Shown: positions 34,678-47,664 of the stretch, one piece after another
Position numbering within the stretch: position 1 is the stretch's first letter
How the letters are laid out: each line of letters begins with the position of its first letter
From: Heterocephalus glaber
Lineage: Eukaryota; Chordata; Mammalia; Rodentia; Bathyergidae
Reading direction: 5' to 3'
Assembly (NCBI RefSeq): GCF_000247695.1
Contig: NW_004624805.1
Location: 3,836,939 to 3,900,938, forward strand
DNA length: 64,000 nt
Notes under the pieces: model-generated
The model's database searches: none
What the model was told of the DNA's origin: nothing
What the model saw: the letters and a program-made list of their open reading frames with translations, nothing else
Position numbers and translations under genes: made by a program

Positions 34678-37229
34678 AAAGCCAAGAATGAGGTAAAAGA
34701 TTTTATAATTTTCTAAAAATAATAAACTAGAACTTGGAAGTTCTTAGTTTCCTAAGAGCTAATTAGTTTCCAACTAGTCTAATTTTGGCTTAAATAAAAA
34801 AGAGTATTGGTTGGTTCACATAAGAAATATCAGATATACAACATACATTAGGATTAATATTGCAGTTGGCTCAGTTATTTTTTAAGGACTCATTTTGACT
34901 TTCTGCTGTACTCTTTCTACCCAGTATTGCCTTTCTTTCAACAACTATAGTTACAGACTAGCTACTCATTGCAGTCCAGACTATGTACTTCGCTCTTTCA
35001 GATAAAAAAGAATTAAATGTTACTGACTTTTTCATCAATAGTATAGCTTCTTTTCTCTAAGCAGTTCCTGCCCACCCTATCCCCACAAGCTTGCTTCTCT
35101 TTGACCTCAATTTGTGAAATTCTAAATATACCAAAGTAATCATTGAAAGGGGATGGGCTTCCCAGAGTGGGGTGGACTCATTGTGGTGTGGCCTGCAGTG
35201 CAGGGTCCGTCAGCTACCCCTGAGTCGCATGGACTCCTGGGAGAGAGGTGATGTAGAAATGGCGTGGTGGATCCTTAGGAGTGAGGGGAGTATTAGGTAG
35301 GCAGGCATCATGGTCCACCACAGATGCCCCATGCATTCTGTTACCTACATTTTCAAGTGAAAGTCACCTTCCCCTCCCAAGCCTGTGAGTGGTAGTAGTC
35401 CCTGACAAATCTCCTCTGTCTTCCCGTGTTCCAACCCCTTCATCAGGAAAGCTTCCAAAGCTTGGGAATTGAAGATACTCCCCCACCCCCACCAAATGCT
35501 CTTGTTTAATAGAAACCTCTTCTTAGAAGCAACTGTGTGGACCATAAATGAAACAAAGGCACGTTGGGAAAAGGCAGTTTTTAAATAAGCATTCCCTTTT
35601 AAAGCTGTGTATTCTCAGGCTGGGTGTGGAGTGCCTGCTGAGTGCACAGGCCCTGCTTCAGTCCCCAGCACCACAAACAGACCACTCCCCAGCCATGTCC
35701 TCCTTCTGCTCTGCTCTGCTCTTCCAAGAATTTTTATATCTTTATCTCTTTAGTAAATAGTGTCTTATAAAGGTGAAGTATTTATGGGATCATTCATGAA
35801 ACGAAAAGGATTATTTTAAAAGTCTTTTTAAAAAAAAAATCTATGTAATAATGCTAATTAGTTTAAGTATCATTTCACTAAAATATTTAACCAGTTGACT
35901 CTGTATTTCATTTATTTCAGTTTTTAGATTTCTGAGAATTGGCCAAATAGTTTAGTATCTGGGTCACACAGTCATCACAAACAAATGTAGGCCAAATAGT
36001 TTATGCTTCTCATTTGCCAGTGTAGTTCCTTGACCATGCTTTGACTTTTCATCATTTGGTTCCTTTTCAACTAAACCTTACTGACTTACATTTTCTCAGT
36101 ACTGTACTCATTCTTTGTTAGAAATGGTCGTCTTCAGTATCACGCCCTCCTCCCCCACCTCAAGGTAACAGAGAAAATAAATGACTGTAGTCTTGGCTGC
36201 TGTTTTAAAATTGTTGCTAAACAAAGGATTATATGTTAAATTACCTACTGCCGTGCAATTATTGTGTGAAATTTTGTTTAAAATGCTTCACATTTTTGTC
36301 CCTCTGTTAAACATTTTAAAATATATTCAACATGTATATATGCTACCTGTATTGAGAGCCTCAAAACCTCTAAAAACCTACCTTTTCATACTAGATAGAA
36401 TAGCATTTTTCTTAAGTAAAGTGAGAAGTCTTAAGTGTTATATAAAAATAAGAAAAGAAGAAGAAAAGAGTAAATCAGTGGAATAAACATTTCACTTTCA
36501 TTGATGAAGTGCTTTGGATATAAAATTCCATTTGTAAAATACTTTTTGAACTTTGAAAGGGATTTATCATAGTTTGCTGTTAGCTTATGTTTATAGCACA
36601 TAGTTTCCTTTTCTTAAAGTTAAGAATTTTCTACATTTTGGAAATCTTAATATCTTTCCCACTAAATTTGGGATGCTTCATCTAGTTTGGAAAGTATAAA
36701 ATTACAGCATAGATACTCCTGAAAGTTCCTAGGTAAATTCTTTATTCTTCTAGCATTATTGGATATTTGATTAGTAAATTTTCTCAATAATAAATGCTTA
36801 TCTTCTTTGATTGCTAGAACATTGTATCTCAACTATTCTTATAGTAGAGTATCTTAGAAAGCCTTCTATGTTTTATGGACTCAGATTGTTAATGAATATT
36901 TGTTAATATGCTGTCTTCGAGTTCTACTGAAGAATGTCATAGGGCCGTTTGTCCTCTGAGAAATCAATTATTAGTAGCTTTTGTTGCTTTGAGGCTTTGT
37001 AAATAGTGCCTTGTTTCTCAAAGCTTGATATTAATTTGTACAGCTACTAGTGTGCATAAGAAGCATATCTGTGAATAAAGTAAGATTAAAAAGGCTCTTA
37101 ATAGGCTTGAAGAGCACTTCACGGAGTAAAGTGCTTGAACTTCGTGATGTTGGTTGTTTCTCTTAGCACCTCCTCCCTGCCTATACCACTTCTTTCCCAT
37201 GGTGTGTGGCAGGGGGACCAGGTAGTTAC
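34678..37229. other. intronic; older ID-like SINE at about 35615-35690 (+)
   Basis: At 35615-35690, GGCTGGGTGTGGAGTGCCTG and TCAGTCCCCAGCACCACAAA mark a diverged ID-like copy. A GC-richer stretch at 35150-35310 has no recognised origin. The rest is AT-rich and unassigned. Confidence 0.45.
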
Positions 37230-37370
37230 TGTAAGGAGGGCTAGAACTGGGTCACTTACCAGTTCTGAGACCTTAACGAGTTCATAGCTGTAAATATGTC
37301 TGCTCTACCTGTCTGTCAAGGTTGTGAGGATTAAGAATGGGTCTAAAGTCCGGTGGAGGGAGTATTTTAA
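37230..37370 (+). repeat. MIR SINE
   Basis: Sense MIR order: AGAACTGGGTCACTTACCAG, CTGAGACCTTAACGAGTTC, AGGTTGTGAGGATTAAGAAT. Confidence 0.6.
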
Positions 37371-37722
37371 CAAATTCCAGTTCTGCTTTACAATACATGA
37401 CTCACATACTTTGGAAATGGCATTTGCCTATTTTAGCATGATGTTGTAAGGATTAATTTAATGTGCCAAAAATATGGTAGCTTTTAAGATCTCTTCAGAA
37501 ACTTTATGTGATAAGATACTATTAATTTGATTTATCAGATGAATAAATGAAGTGAAATACTTTGGAAGACTGAAAATATAAATCTAGATGCAAACAAATA
37601 TTTCTAAAAGTATGGAAAACTTTATTGCAATTTTTGGTTAATATTTCTAAAGCATCCATAATCTAATGAATGATATTTCCTGAAAGATAAATGCTAATAA
37701 AGACACTGACGTTGCTCTTTGG

Positions 37723-38042
37723 CTTCTGAGGGTAATTGGTTCCAGAACCCCTGCAGATAGCAAAATCCATGGATTCTCAAGGCCCCTTTTATGAAATGGT
37801 TCAGTATCTGCACATCAGTCTTTCGGTACACATTAACCCATCTCTAGAATATTTGTAATACCTACTACAATATAAATACTAAGTAGATAGTTACTGTACT
37901 GTGGTGTTTAGGGAATAATGGCAAGAAAATTTCATGCTTAGCATACATGTAACCATCATTGGCTTACTACAAAATACATGTAAACATCACCATGATTTTT
38001 TTCTAAATATTTGGAACTGTAGATACTGAGGGCTGACTGTAT
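37723..38042 (-). mobile_element. MER2/Tigger-type MITE
   Basis: The right end is CTGAGGGCTGACTGTATA, the inverse of the TACAGTCAGCCCTC terminus. The left end keeps GGTTCCAGAACCCCTGCAGA, AAATCCATGGATTCTCAAG and TACTGTACTGTGGTGTTTAG. This is a pogo-type nonautonomous element, inactive. Confidence 0.75.
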
Positions 38043-39134
38043 ACACTTAAAAAAGAAGACCCAGTTTTCAAGTCTGTCTTGCACTAACTATGGCAGCTGC
38101 AGACTATACCCTGCGAAAATGAATTTCAGTAACTGAAACAATACTGTATAGGTGCTGTAGTAAATCACCTGTTGTAAATTTTATAATTGCCCGTAGCTTT
38201 TATTGAAACTATTCGGGTCAAATTGTAGGACATGATTAATTTAATAAGTATGCTAAGTATCTGTTTCTTCAGTATTTTGAAAATATTAGAGGGAAAAAAA
38301 GAAAAACAAAAACAAAACCCATGCTCTCTGTCTTTCACTGTAGTATAAACTATGTGGCTGAAGAGATCCATATGTGTAATAGAAAGGAGCTCTACAAAAA
38401 TTGCCCATTGAAGATTCTTGGAAAGTAGAGTAGATTAGAATCAGAGATGATTGTGATTTGAATCTTCCTTATGTTCAGGATTAATGATATGAAAGTTCAA
38501 GGCGAGTTCAGTCTAACAAAACAAGGATTTTAACTTCCAATGGAAAGAAATTACCTTTATTATTGAAATTTGTCCACAAATACTTGATGTATTTATTTGT
38601 ATTGAATATAGCAATGCTTTAATGTTCATCCTTTCTGTTGGACAGGCTTTGTTAATATTTTACATTAAAACACACTTGAATGCCCTGATAAATATAGGAA
38701 ACAATGTTTACACTAGGTTACCACTATTTAAGGCTTTAACTGTTTTGGGCCCTTTCTTTCTGCTTCAGTAACAGGTTTAGGACTTTCTTATGTGTGTTAA
38801 ACAAAAGGCAGTTGTGAGCTGTTTGGCTGTATGATAATTGAATGACAGATGAGAACAAACTTACGGGTAATGTTTGCATTTCCCCACTTCCAAGTCTTTG
38901 CTCAAACTGCTTCTCTACCTTTGCTGCCACCGGTTAATCCTTTTCCCATGCCTGAGCTCTCTGTGACCATTACTAGTCCGTTTGACAGCTTGTGCTGTCT
39001 GCCATCTCCTTCATGCTAAATGTGTTAGGACAGACTAGGAAGTTGCCAGAAAAAGCAGGCTTAACACTTAAATCATCTTGGATACCTGTTTTTCCTCTCA
39101 CAGTCAGTGAATTAATGTAACTGATCCTTTGGTT
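38043..39134. other. intronic, nothing recognised
   Basis: AT-rich sequence without supported features. Confidence 0.4.
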
Positions 39135-39345
39135 TCCTGTTATAGTTCTTTTTCTTTAATGTAGTATTTTCACCCTTTATGTAATATTGAAGTAGAATCT
39201 TAGGAATGTGACCTACAACTCTGTATTTTTATTAAGAATCAGTTGAGATGGTTATGAATGTGATTGTGGTGGTGGTGGTGGTGGTGGTGGTGGTGGTGGT
39301 GGTGGTGGTGGTGATTATGTAATAGCACTATTTTTGAAGGTTTGT
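39135..39345. repeat. copy A of a local duplication, MER5-like, with expanded GTG array
   Basis: It shares TAGGAATGTGACCTACA, AAGAATCAGTTGAGATG and GTGATTGTGGTGG with copy B at 40265. The order resembles a MER5-type hAT MITE ('tttgcatttctaacaag..', then a GATGCT/GGTG-rich end). The similarity between A and B in the 80-bp core is about 85-90% by eye, higher than two independent ancient copies would show. Confidence 0.6.
39266..39313. repeat. (GTG)n microsatellite, 16 units
   Basis: Uninterrupted GTG array at the end of copy A. Copy B carries a shorter, interrupted version that turns into GAT units. Confidence 0.95.
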
Positions 39346-40264
39346 GTTTTGCCCCATTATGCCACACCATTGCCAAAATAATCTTCTGAACATATTAATT
39401 AGATTTTCAGACTGAGAGTTAATCAGATCCTCTTTTTCCAGAGTTGGCAAATAACTCAGTATATGTACTATCCGGAAGTAGCTATAATACTGCCAAGTTT
39501 CTCCTTTTGCTCATATTATTGTTTGATCTGAAATGCAGTTTTTCTCTCTATAAGAATCTTAGTTATACATTTTGGTTTTTACAGGGAGGGGAAGGGAATG
39601 GGAAAAAAGAATCAAAATATATCATGTACAGGTACAAATTCTATCCGATGAATGTGATCATTATCTAAATTGTACCAATAAACAATGATAAAAATCTTAG
39701 TTATCATAAATGTCTATTAAAAGTCTTTTCTCCTCTGTGAAGCCATTCCTGTAGACTTTAAGTAAAATCTCTTCTCTATCCTCCTTGTTCCCATTACTCA
39801 TTGAGCTGGAACAATAGTTGCATGCCTTGTGGAAGGTGGGAGGTTATTTTCCCATACGAGGTTTTAGGAGAGCTTTTTTCTTTATGCTCCTATTCCCTTT
39901 AATACTTAGCAGAGTATTAACACAGTGTAACACGTAGAGTGAGTGATCAATATTTGTTAATTGCTTTGCTCTCAAAAATTTTGTGTATAAATTTTTAGTT
40001 ATTCACTACCAAGAAGAAATGAAATGTGTAACTTTTTTCAAATCTTTATCGAGTCATCCCTTCCTTACTTCCTATGTTCTATCTTCAGTTGTTGGGTAAC
40101 TGGAATTGTGTCTGGCTTTGCAGGATGCTACGCATAATTCAGAGAAAGAAGTAAAGCTGTTACTGAACTTTAAAACTGAAGCTTTTTTCCTGCCTTGCAG
40201 TATTTCTTCTTATTTATTACTGTATTCATAGGATGGTATTGGTATATAAAGTGTCTTGCAAATT
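39346..40264. other. intronic spacer between the duplicated copies
   Basis: AT-rich. A MIR/L2-tail-like word is seen near 39900-39965. No gene. Confidence 0.4.
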
Positions 40265-40560
40265 TGTTTTTCTTTATTCCAGTATTTTCAATCTTTAGTG
40301 TGATACTGAATTAGAGTCTCTAGGAATGTGACCTACAGCTCTGCATTTTTACTAAGAATCGGTTGAGATGTTTATGAAGGTGATTGTGGTGGTGGTGGTG
40401 ATGATGATGATTATGGGATAGCATTACTTTTGTGGTTTTTTTGGTACCAGGGATTGAACTCCTCGGGACCTTGCGCTTGCGAGGCAGGCGGCAGAACCAC
40501 TGAAATCCCTGGCCCATTGTGATAGCATTACTTCTGAAGGCTTATGACATACATGGTTCA
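40265..40560. repeat. copy B of the local duplication, split by a SINE
   Basis: CTAGGAATGTGACCTACAGC, TACTAAGAATCGGTTGAGAT, then (GTG)5 and (ATG)4. The copy continues on the far side of the SINE at 40433 with CATTACTTCTGAAGGC, matching copy A's CACTATTTTTGAAGG. Confidence 0.6.
40433..40520 (-). mobile_element. young ID-like SINE, copy 9
   Basis: GGTACCAGGGATTGAACTCC and CAGAACCACTGAAATCCCTG; the GCTAAAT part of the A box is shortened. A 16-bp duplication with one mismatch (GATAGCATTACTT[T/C]TG) lies at 40417-40432 and 40521-40536. Confidence 0.92.
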
Positions 40561-40594
40561 GTCCTTCAGGCAGTTGACAATTATTAAATTGCCT

Positions 40595-40685
40595 AGTGTT
40601 CACAACAAGCCCATGTGGTAAGATGATGTTATTTTCATTTTTCCTTATAGAGAAACAGTCAAATAAATAATTTACCCCCTAGATA
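40595..40685 (-). repeat. MIR-like fragment
   Basis: GTTCACAACAAGCCCATGTG followed by 'GATGTTATTTTCATTTTTCC' and 'GAGAAACAGTC' in antisense MIR order. Confidence 0.5.
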
Positions 40686-43600
40686 ACTTCCTTATCAACA
40701 TAGGAAGAATCCATGAAATGATGGGGCACATTTCTTTGGTTGGCTTGTATTTTTATTAAAGATTGCTGTGAGTAATACGAATGTAAGCTGGCTCCTAGGT
40801 AAATTGGTATGTCGTTATTCTAACTACATAGAATACTTCAATGAGAATTAAATGATACTTTCTGTTGTTTTTAAGAAGCTCTTTACAATTCTGAGTGAAA
40901 AAGGCAGGCACACACAAAGCACATTTGGGAAAACCTTAAGATACTACACATTCTACTAAGCTCACATAGTTTTAGAAAGACTGCTCTTTATATATAGTAT
41001 ACACACATTTATACATGCATACTTATATGTTTATACACATATATACACATGCATATGGTTACATATGTCCACAACTATGGATATACATACGCACATTCAT
41101 TCATAGATACAGATACACAGAGATGCACAGAATATTGACATGCCACTTTGTGACAAGATGGAATATAAGTGAAACTCCTTAAGCACATGTTAATAACATA
41201 ATCTTGGTTTCATGTGCTAAAATACTGTCTTTTAATAAATGCCCTTTGGATTCATAGACACTGTGCCAGTTGGTGGAGGTGAAAGTGGTGGTTGTGGTGG
41301 TAGTGGAGTGGAACTAATTTAACGCCACTGCCTGTTCAAAATAGTTTTGGTGAATGATTTTAGATGTTGCCTAATGAGTGCTCTGACTTTTGAGACTAGT
41401 TGAACTAAAAGGATGCTATGCTTTACAAGAAACATCTTGTGAATTAAGACTTTGAATAGACGGTGGAGACAATTGTGTTAGTAGACAACTTTTGTCCTTA
41501 AAACCAAATCTAAAATGTTTAACCATTTTTTTATTTCTCATTTACAAACTTTCTAAACGTCTCTTGATGCTCATTTATATGTAATTGTTAATCACCTGAA
41601 GCAGTCAAGATTTTGTATTTCAGGTCCTGTTCATGTGGTATGCTTAAGTCGTTAGACAATCCTGTGAAAAATTGCATAAACTACAGTGCCAAGAATGAAA
41701 GCACAGTAGATGTGGTGTCATGGAAAATTCTAGGGAATTAACATCTTTTGAAAAAGTTTTGATAAAATCGATGTATTCTTCAAACTCATCCTCTTGCTCT
41801 GTAAGAGATGAGTATAAGGCTGCATGATTATCTTAAAGCTGACTGTATTAGGAGTGAGTAACTTGTTTAAATTGATCATACATCATTTTTTATGAATGGG
41901 TTCTTAGTATTTTCCAGAGCTGTTAATCGGATTGTTTGAGATTAGAACCTAGGTTAAGAAGTTGAAATTTCATAATAAAATCATACTGTATTCTTAAACA
42001 TAAATATTACTCTTCTTGATTATGGTAAAAATATTATGTATTGTTATTCAGGGGTCTTGATTTTACTGCTGACTGGCAGGCATATTACTGGATTTTCTTA
42101 TTCATTTATAAAATGAAAGAATAATACTAAATTCTAAAGCTCTTATGCATGGATTAGTAAAATATATTAAGTTTACATAAAAACATATTGGCAAGTCACC
42201 TGCTGCTCATCGCCTGATGGAATATGAAATGCTTTATTATGGAGATGTATTATCGGTAGTGTTCATACCAAGAAAATCATTCTGGGCTTTTGATTCATGA
42301 TTTTGTTAGTTTGATAGTGACTTTTTAATGTTATATCTCCAGTATTAAAAATTAAATTATTGCCACAATTGCAATCTCTTAGAATGAGAGAAATGAACCT
42401 GTGTAGAATTGCTTTTCTTATGTTGAAAGTCTGGTTTTTTCATGGAAGGGCATACTTCCATGTCCTGTAATTTCATCTTTTTTCAGAGTGACATGAATAC
42501 TTCCACAGGCTTTATTAGACTAAATTAAAAAAGAGTTGAGTGTTTTCTGCTTTCAAATACTTTCTGACATAAAATCTCATATTAGCTCCACATGTGATGA
42601 ACTTACTCAAACCATTTAAACTACCACAGTGTGCTCGCTTCTGATTTGGGAATCTAGCCACTTATGTGTCTTTATGTACTGTGCTTGCCTCTGCGCTCCC
42701 ATATTAATCCATCAAGTTTTAAATTACAAACTGTTTGAGAAAGGAGTCCTTTGTATCTCATAGCACCTAGGACAAAACTTGTTTCTCAGTGGTTTATAAG
42801 TATTATGACTATTGGAGATTTGGGTTTAAAATTACTGAGTAGGGTGAAATTAGCCTGTCTCTAGGATATCATATTGTTTGGAGGTCAGTGTGATTAAGTA
42901 AGAGACATAATAGTTTTACCAAACTCTGAATTCAGTTTTTCTTGATTTAATCATAAGCTGATTATTCACCTTAGAATCTCTCTTATATAACATCATGGTG
43001 TCAGGTTCTGATACAGAAACATCTGTCAGGGTGTAGGTTGGATGGTGTGCATGTGTGTATACACCTGTAAGAGAGATCGTGCATAGAATTTGAGATTGGG
43101 GGTATGTATTATATTTAGGACACTGAACTGAATCTTGGATCTATCTAGTTATATGCACTTAGTTTTGGACTTATTAGCAAGCATGATGCCTTAGAAAGAT
43201 ATGGGCAGGTGTTCTTTTATGTTTTCATTTTAACTTTATTGCATTTTTGCTAAAGACTCAAGTTATTAAGAGTAACTATTGAAATGAGCATAAGTAATAC
43301 TAGCGCTCTGAAGTAAAACTTAACATTTGTGAACAATTTAACGTGGCTGATATTTAAGAAGCATCAAAAGAGACTACACAACTGAGTAATCATAAAGCCT
43401 AATAACCCAAAATTGTAAGCTCTATGAAGAGTAGCTATAATAGGAGAAAAAGAACCATTAAATTGGTTTAGAAAAGGAGCTGAGATGTTTTTGTACTGTA
43501 AAGTAACAAGTGATAACTGTAAATTTTGTCTTCTCAATACAAGAAAATGTTGTTTGCAGGCAAGGCACATTACTTCCATGTAATCTTTAACTTTTATCTT

Positions 43601-44103
43601 ATGTAATACTACAAATAGTTGATGATTTAATAAATATAAGTACACTGTCAGAATGTTTCTAAGCATTATAATTAGTTTTTAGGTGAAGGCAATGTTTGAT
43701 AGTATTTAAATTTGAGACTTCATAATTGATTATATCATTGAAGAAATACCATCTTTATAATGAATTAATTTGGGTTGCAGGATAATTGGAGGAGCTTCAG
43801 GGGAAGTAACTGATTTTTACTTAAAATGGTTCTCTGAAGATAATAGAATTTTTATGGAATTATCTTTTTGTTCATAGCATTTCTTTTCAAACATAATATT
43901 ATGACTGCTTGAAAGGTGATAGTATTTTCTAATTTAGAGTCGCTGCTCATTATCAGTTGGTGGGTATAGGAACAACTTAATAAATTTTGGGTAATTCAGT
44001 TTTCAGTTTAAATTCTCATCTGGCAATTGGCCGAAAACTCCCATCTGAAGACGTGAACATCCAAATGTCAGTTTGTGATTTGGCCACTGTCTGCTTGATG
44101 TAG
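40686..44103. other. intronic; degenerate TACA/CATA low-complexity tract at 40988-41130
   Basis: The tract mixes TATACACA and CATACATA words. Another short GGTGGT purine block lies at 41272-41310. No exon or mobile element recognised up to the splice acceptor at 44103. Confidence 0.4.
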
Positions 44104-44155
44104 GAAGGCACTATCAAGAAAGACTAATGGAGTGACTATCGAAAGGAAATCAATG
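44104..44155 (+). CDS. candidate exon 2 (52 bp) of the unidentified gene
   Basis: Bounded by an acceptor CTGTCTGCTTGATGTAG|G and a strong donor CAATG|GTAAGAA. In the frame linked to exon 1 (two bases carried over) it reads KALSRKTNGVTIERKSM with no stop. The last codon is ATG (44153-44155), so the exon could also supply the start codon, joined in phase 0 to GAA at 55675; its context has G at +4 but T at -3. In the other two frames stops appear (the ATG at 44127 hits TGA two codons later). The product is not recognised: the residues are basic and polar, without a known motif. The polypyrimidine tract is mediocre, so the acceptor is the weaker boundary. Alternative: a noncoding 5' UTR exon or a lncRNA exon. 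Confidence 0.42.
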
Positions 44156-45354
44156 GTAAGAATTTTTAATTTAAATTATGTGTATGTGTTATATGTAAAG
44201 CAATCAATATATTTAAGTTAAAAATTTAGAGCATTTTAACTGTTAGACAAATGCCAGGTGTTTGAATTTTTATGTCCACTGCACTTTCAGTAAAACAAAG
44301 TATAATTTTATAGATAGGCATACGATTTATGTACTTAATATTGATAACATGGTATTAAAGTGTGAAAATTAGATACATAGTTTAATACAGTTTTTCATAG
44401 TTCTGTTAAAGCTTATTACCTTTTAAAATTGCATATAATAAATATCACTTCAGTAAAGTTTAACTTTTTAAAACATTTATACCAAACTGAATTTATCTGT
44501 CAGTTTCGTAGATGCTTTCTACTGTCAGTAATCTGTTGAATACTGTTTTTGTTTTTTTTTCCATTGTAAAATAATAGAGGGAATGAAAAAATATCCTTTT
44601 AGCTTAACATTAAGTGTTTTAAAGTGTTGCTGTATCTTAAAAACTGCTGCTATAACTTAATGGAAAATAACTCAGTTTGCACAATAAGTTGTTTATGTTC
44701 CAAAAATAAAGTGGAATAACTATATTCATAGTACAGTATCAAATTTTAGTGAGAAAAATCAGGTCTCACTCCCGTGCCTTGCACATTTTGCATTGAAAAA
44801 AATTCCTAAGTTTGCCTCATTTTTATATGCTTCACATGAACTTAAGCTTAGATTTTTTTCTCCTGAAAATGTGTTTGGTTTCTATGTATCCCTTTATTTG
44901 GACATCTGTCCTATCAGACCCATGATTATATATGTTAACTTTGAATAGGAGGAAAAGTTCAATTCTAAAATATGTAGGTGTTTGTTATAGCGTATTCCAC
45001 TGTCTCCATTGATGTAATAGCTTTTTGATAACTAGATAATGAATGATGTAGATCAGCATATTAATACCAGATTATAATTCTGTTGGCTATTCTGTTTTCA
45101 ACATTAAGATTTTTGAAACTGACATACTTTGAGTAATTTTTCTTCCTTAATTAGAGATGTCAAAATATTAGTTGAATCTGGCTATGTTCTTAGCTGTTTC
45201 CTAGAGCTTAGTAACAAACATATCAGGAATAGCACTTCTGACAAGCACCTAGCTCAGCATCTATCATCATATGATCATTCATGTGTTGACTGTAAACTAA
45301 GTGCTCTAGATGGCAACATCCATCCTCAGTCCATCTATATAGTAATTTAAAATC
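44156..45354. other. intronic, nothing recognised
   Basis: AT-rich sequence within the inferred second intron (44156-55674, about 11.5 kb). Confidence 0.4.
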
Positions 45355-45560
45355 GTGTAGACTATCTGCTATGTGTCATCCATTTAGCTAGGTGCTAAGG
45401 ATAAAGTGTAGCAATTTAAAGCAGGTATTCCCTAACTGGTTTTGAACTTCCAACGTAGATGTTAATTACAGTGTAGATATAATTACATAGACAAATGTAA
45501 AATTACAACGGGAGCCAATACAGTGAAAAAGCATAAGTTGCTATGAGAGTAGAAGCAATG
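45355..45560 (+). repeat. ancient interspersed repeat fragment (L2-like type)
   Basis: Same opening as the copies at 575 and 54975: CTGCTATGTGTCATCCATTT, AGCTAGGTGCTAAGGATAAA, and later TAAGTTGCTATGAGAGTAG. Confidence 0.5.
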
Positions 45561-46194
45561 TGGTTGGTGTATAGCACAGAACCTATGCATTTATTTCTTA
45601 AAGTGGAGTGATAACTTGTTTTTTCAACTTAAGTTTACTATTCTATTAACCGAGTATCTTCTAAGCAAGACATTGGAAAGACTAAATTCTAACCATGGGA
45701 AAATGTATTTTTTATGGTGCTACTCTGTTTTCTTAGATTTCTTAAGAATTTACAGTAAAGCCTTGTCCAAGCAGAATTCTTATGTGAGAATTTCTCTTAT
45801 GGGAGAGAAGTTCATAAAAGATCCTTTAATACTTCAGGAACGAATGCCATAAAAGGCGACGCTGATTTCTTTAAGTGATTTAAAGTTGTTGCATACAGAT
45901 ATTTTTAAATGATAGTATGATTTCCTTAATCACCTTTATCCCTTTTAAATAAAAGAATGCAAATTAATGTTTGTCTTACACATTTATTTTCAAAAATACA
46001 TATTTAGTAAGTTTTGGAAAATAAAGCAGGGAAGCATTTCAATGCCCAATCATTTACATATTTTCTATAGGACACAGACTCACCTAAAGGAAAGACATTA
46101 ATGATTAAAGCATGATACTCAACAAGGATTGAAGTCAGTTGTTTCCATGTATTAGATCTGTCAACAGTTTGGAACATCATAGAAAACTAGACTT
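45561..46194. other. intronic, nothing recognised
   Basis: The 78-codon ORF at 45616-45852 has no splice or family support. Confidence 0.35.
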
Positions 46195-46445
46195 TCTTTA
46201 TTTTTAAAAATATTACATGCATTGTACATATTAGCATGGTTCCATGTGATATTTCAATATGTGCATGTGACATGTATGGACCAAATTAGGATAATTAGAA
46301 TTTTCCTCTTTGTGTTTGGAGACTTCTTGATCTTCTAGATTATCATGCGGTATATAGTAAGTTGCTGTGAACTGTAGCCATTCCACTGCGCTCAATTTTT
46401 TTTCTTTAGCTGGTAATATAAACAAATTGAATATGGCCATACATT
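46195..46445 (-). mobile_element. L1M 3'-UTR fragment
   Basis: Antisense L1M tail words: ATTACATGCATTGTACATAT, CCATGTGATATTTCAATATG, GGACCAAATTAGGATAATTA. It explains the minus ORF at 46231-46452. Confidence 0.7.
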
Positions 46446-47300
46446 TTAGCATGAAACAAGATCAGAAAAACTTATTTTTAGTAGAAATGATCTTTCTCTA
46501 GTTTATTATTGGGATATGTAATCTATTTAAAATATTAAATGAATACAGTCTCTTTCAAATGGCACAACCCATATTGCTAACTTTTTCCTCAGGATTATTT
46601 TGAATTTAATCTACGGAGTGACTCCTCGGTTTAGTTTTCTGTGGACATACACAAAAGAGGGTCACCAACTTCACTTTTAAGTATTTTAATGTGAAGATCT
46701 CAGCTCAGATCTAACCAGTCCCACTTGTCAGTTCTGTGACAAAGATGGGAATGGTGTCTTGGAGAAACTTGGCTTGTTGGCTGTCATGCTTTGCAGTGTT
46801 CATAGCATTCAGTATTCTTTGGCAGCTCCTTTTGGTCCTGAGTTAACTGCCACTGTCCATAATGTCAGGCAGAGAATTAGGGGTTCAGTTACACAAGGAT
46901 ATTTAAAACAAAATTAGTCACATATCACAGGTGGAATATGATACATAACATCTCTTTTATTGAAATAAATTGCAAATGAATTGTTTCTAAAGCAAAGTTG
47001 TACCAGTAGTTGTCAATTTCTAACTATGGAGCTTTTTAGTATACAAACAATACAATGTCTGTGTATGCTGTAATGAAATATAATGACTTCTGTTTTGAAT
47101 TTCGGAGCTGCTACTATCAGAAGAAATGAATTGGAATTAACAACTGTGTGTGATTAGAAGTTTAAAAGAGAAAGGAACATTTTGATAAATCATTTAAAAA
47201 TTATTTACTTTTAATAAGTTCAAAATAAATTATTAATAAAATTCCTTGATTATAGATGTGACAAGGAAAAGAATGTTTTCAATTCAATATAAAAATAAGA
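46446..47300. other. intronic, nothing recognised
   Basis: The stretch 46580-46880 is less AT-rich and complex (GGAGTGACTCCTCGGTTTAG) with no assigned origin. It would be worth including in a conservation scan. Confidence 0.35.
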
Positions 47301-47315
47301 AATTTTTTAATGTAG

Positions 47316-47395
47316 GGCTGGGGATTTAGCTCAGTGGTTTCACCATCTGCTGCGCAGGTGGAAGGACCCAAGTTCGATCCCCAGTACCAAAAAAA
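47316..47395 (+). mobile_element. young ID-like SINE, copy 10
   Basis: GGCTGGGGATTTAGCTCAGT, CAAGTTCGATCCCCAGTACC, then a short A tail. An imperfect ~19-bp duplication ending in AATGTAG lies at 47297-47315 and 47396-47414. Confidence 0.9.
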
Positions 47396-47664
47396 AAGAA
47401 AATTTTAAATGTAGAAAATAAAAGATCCATTTTTAAAAAAGAATTTATGACAATTTTATAAAGAGGAATTATTGATACAAATCACAGATTTATTTGAAGG
47501 AAATTTGTATCACATCTTTAAAAATTAATATATTTATAATAATTGCAAATATAAATTTGATAGGATATAGTTATTACAGCAGTATTAAGCTAATACAGTG
47601 AGACTTTTACTAGATGAACTTAAGAGATAGAAGAGAAAATCCCATTTATTCTATAAATTCTTAC

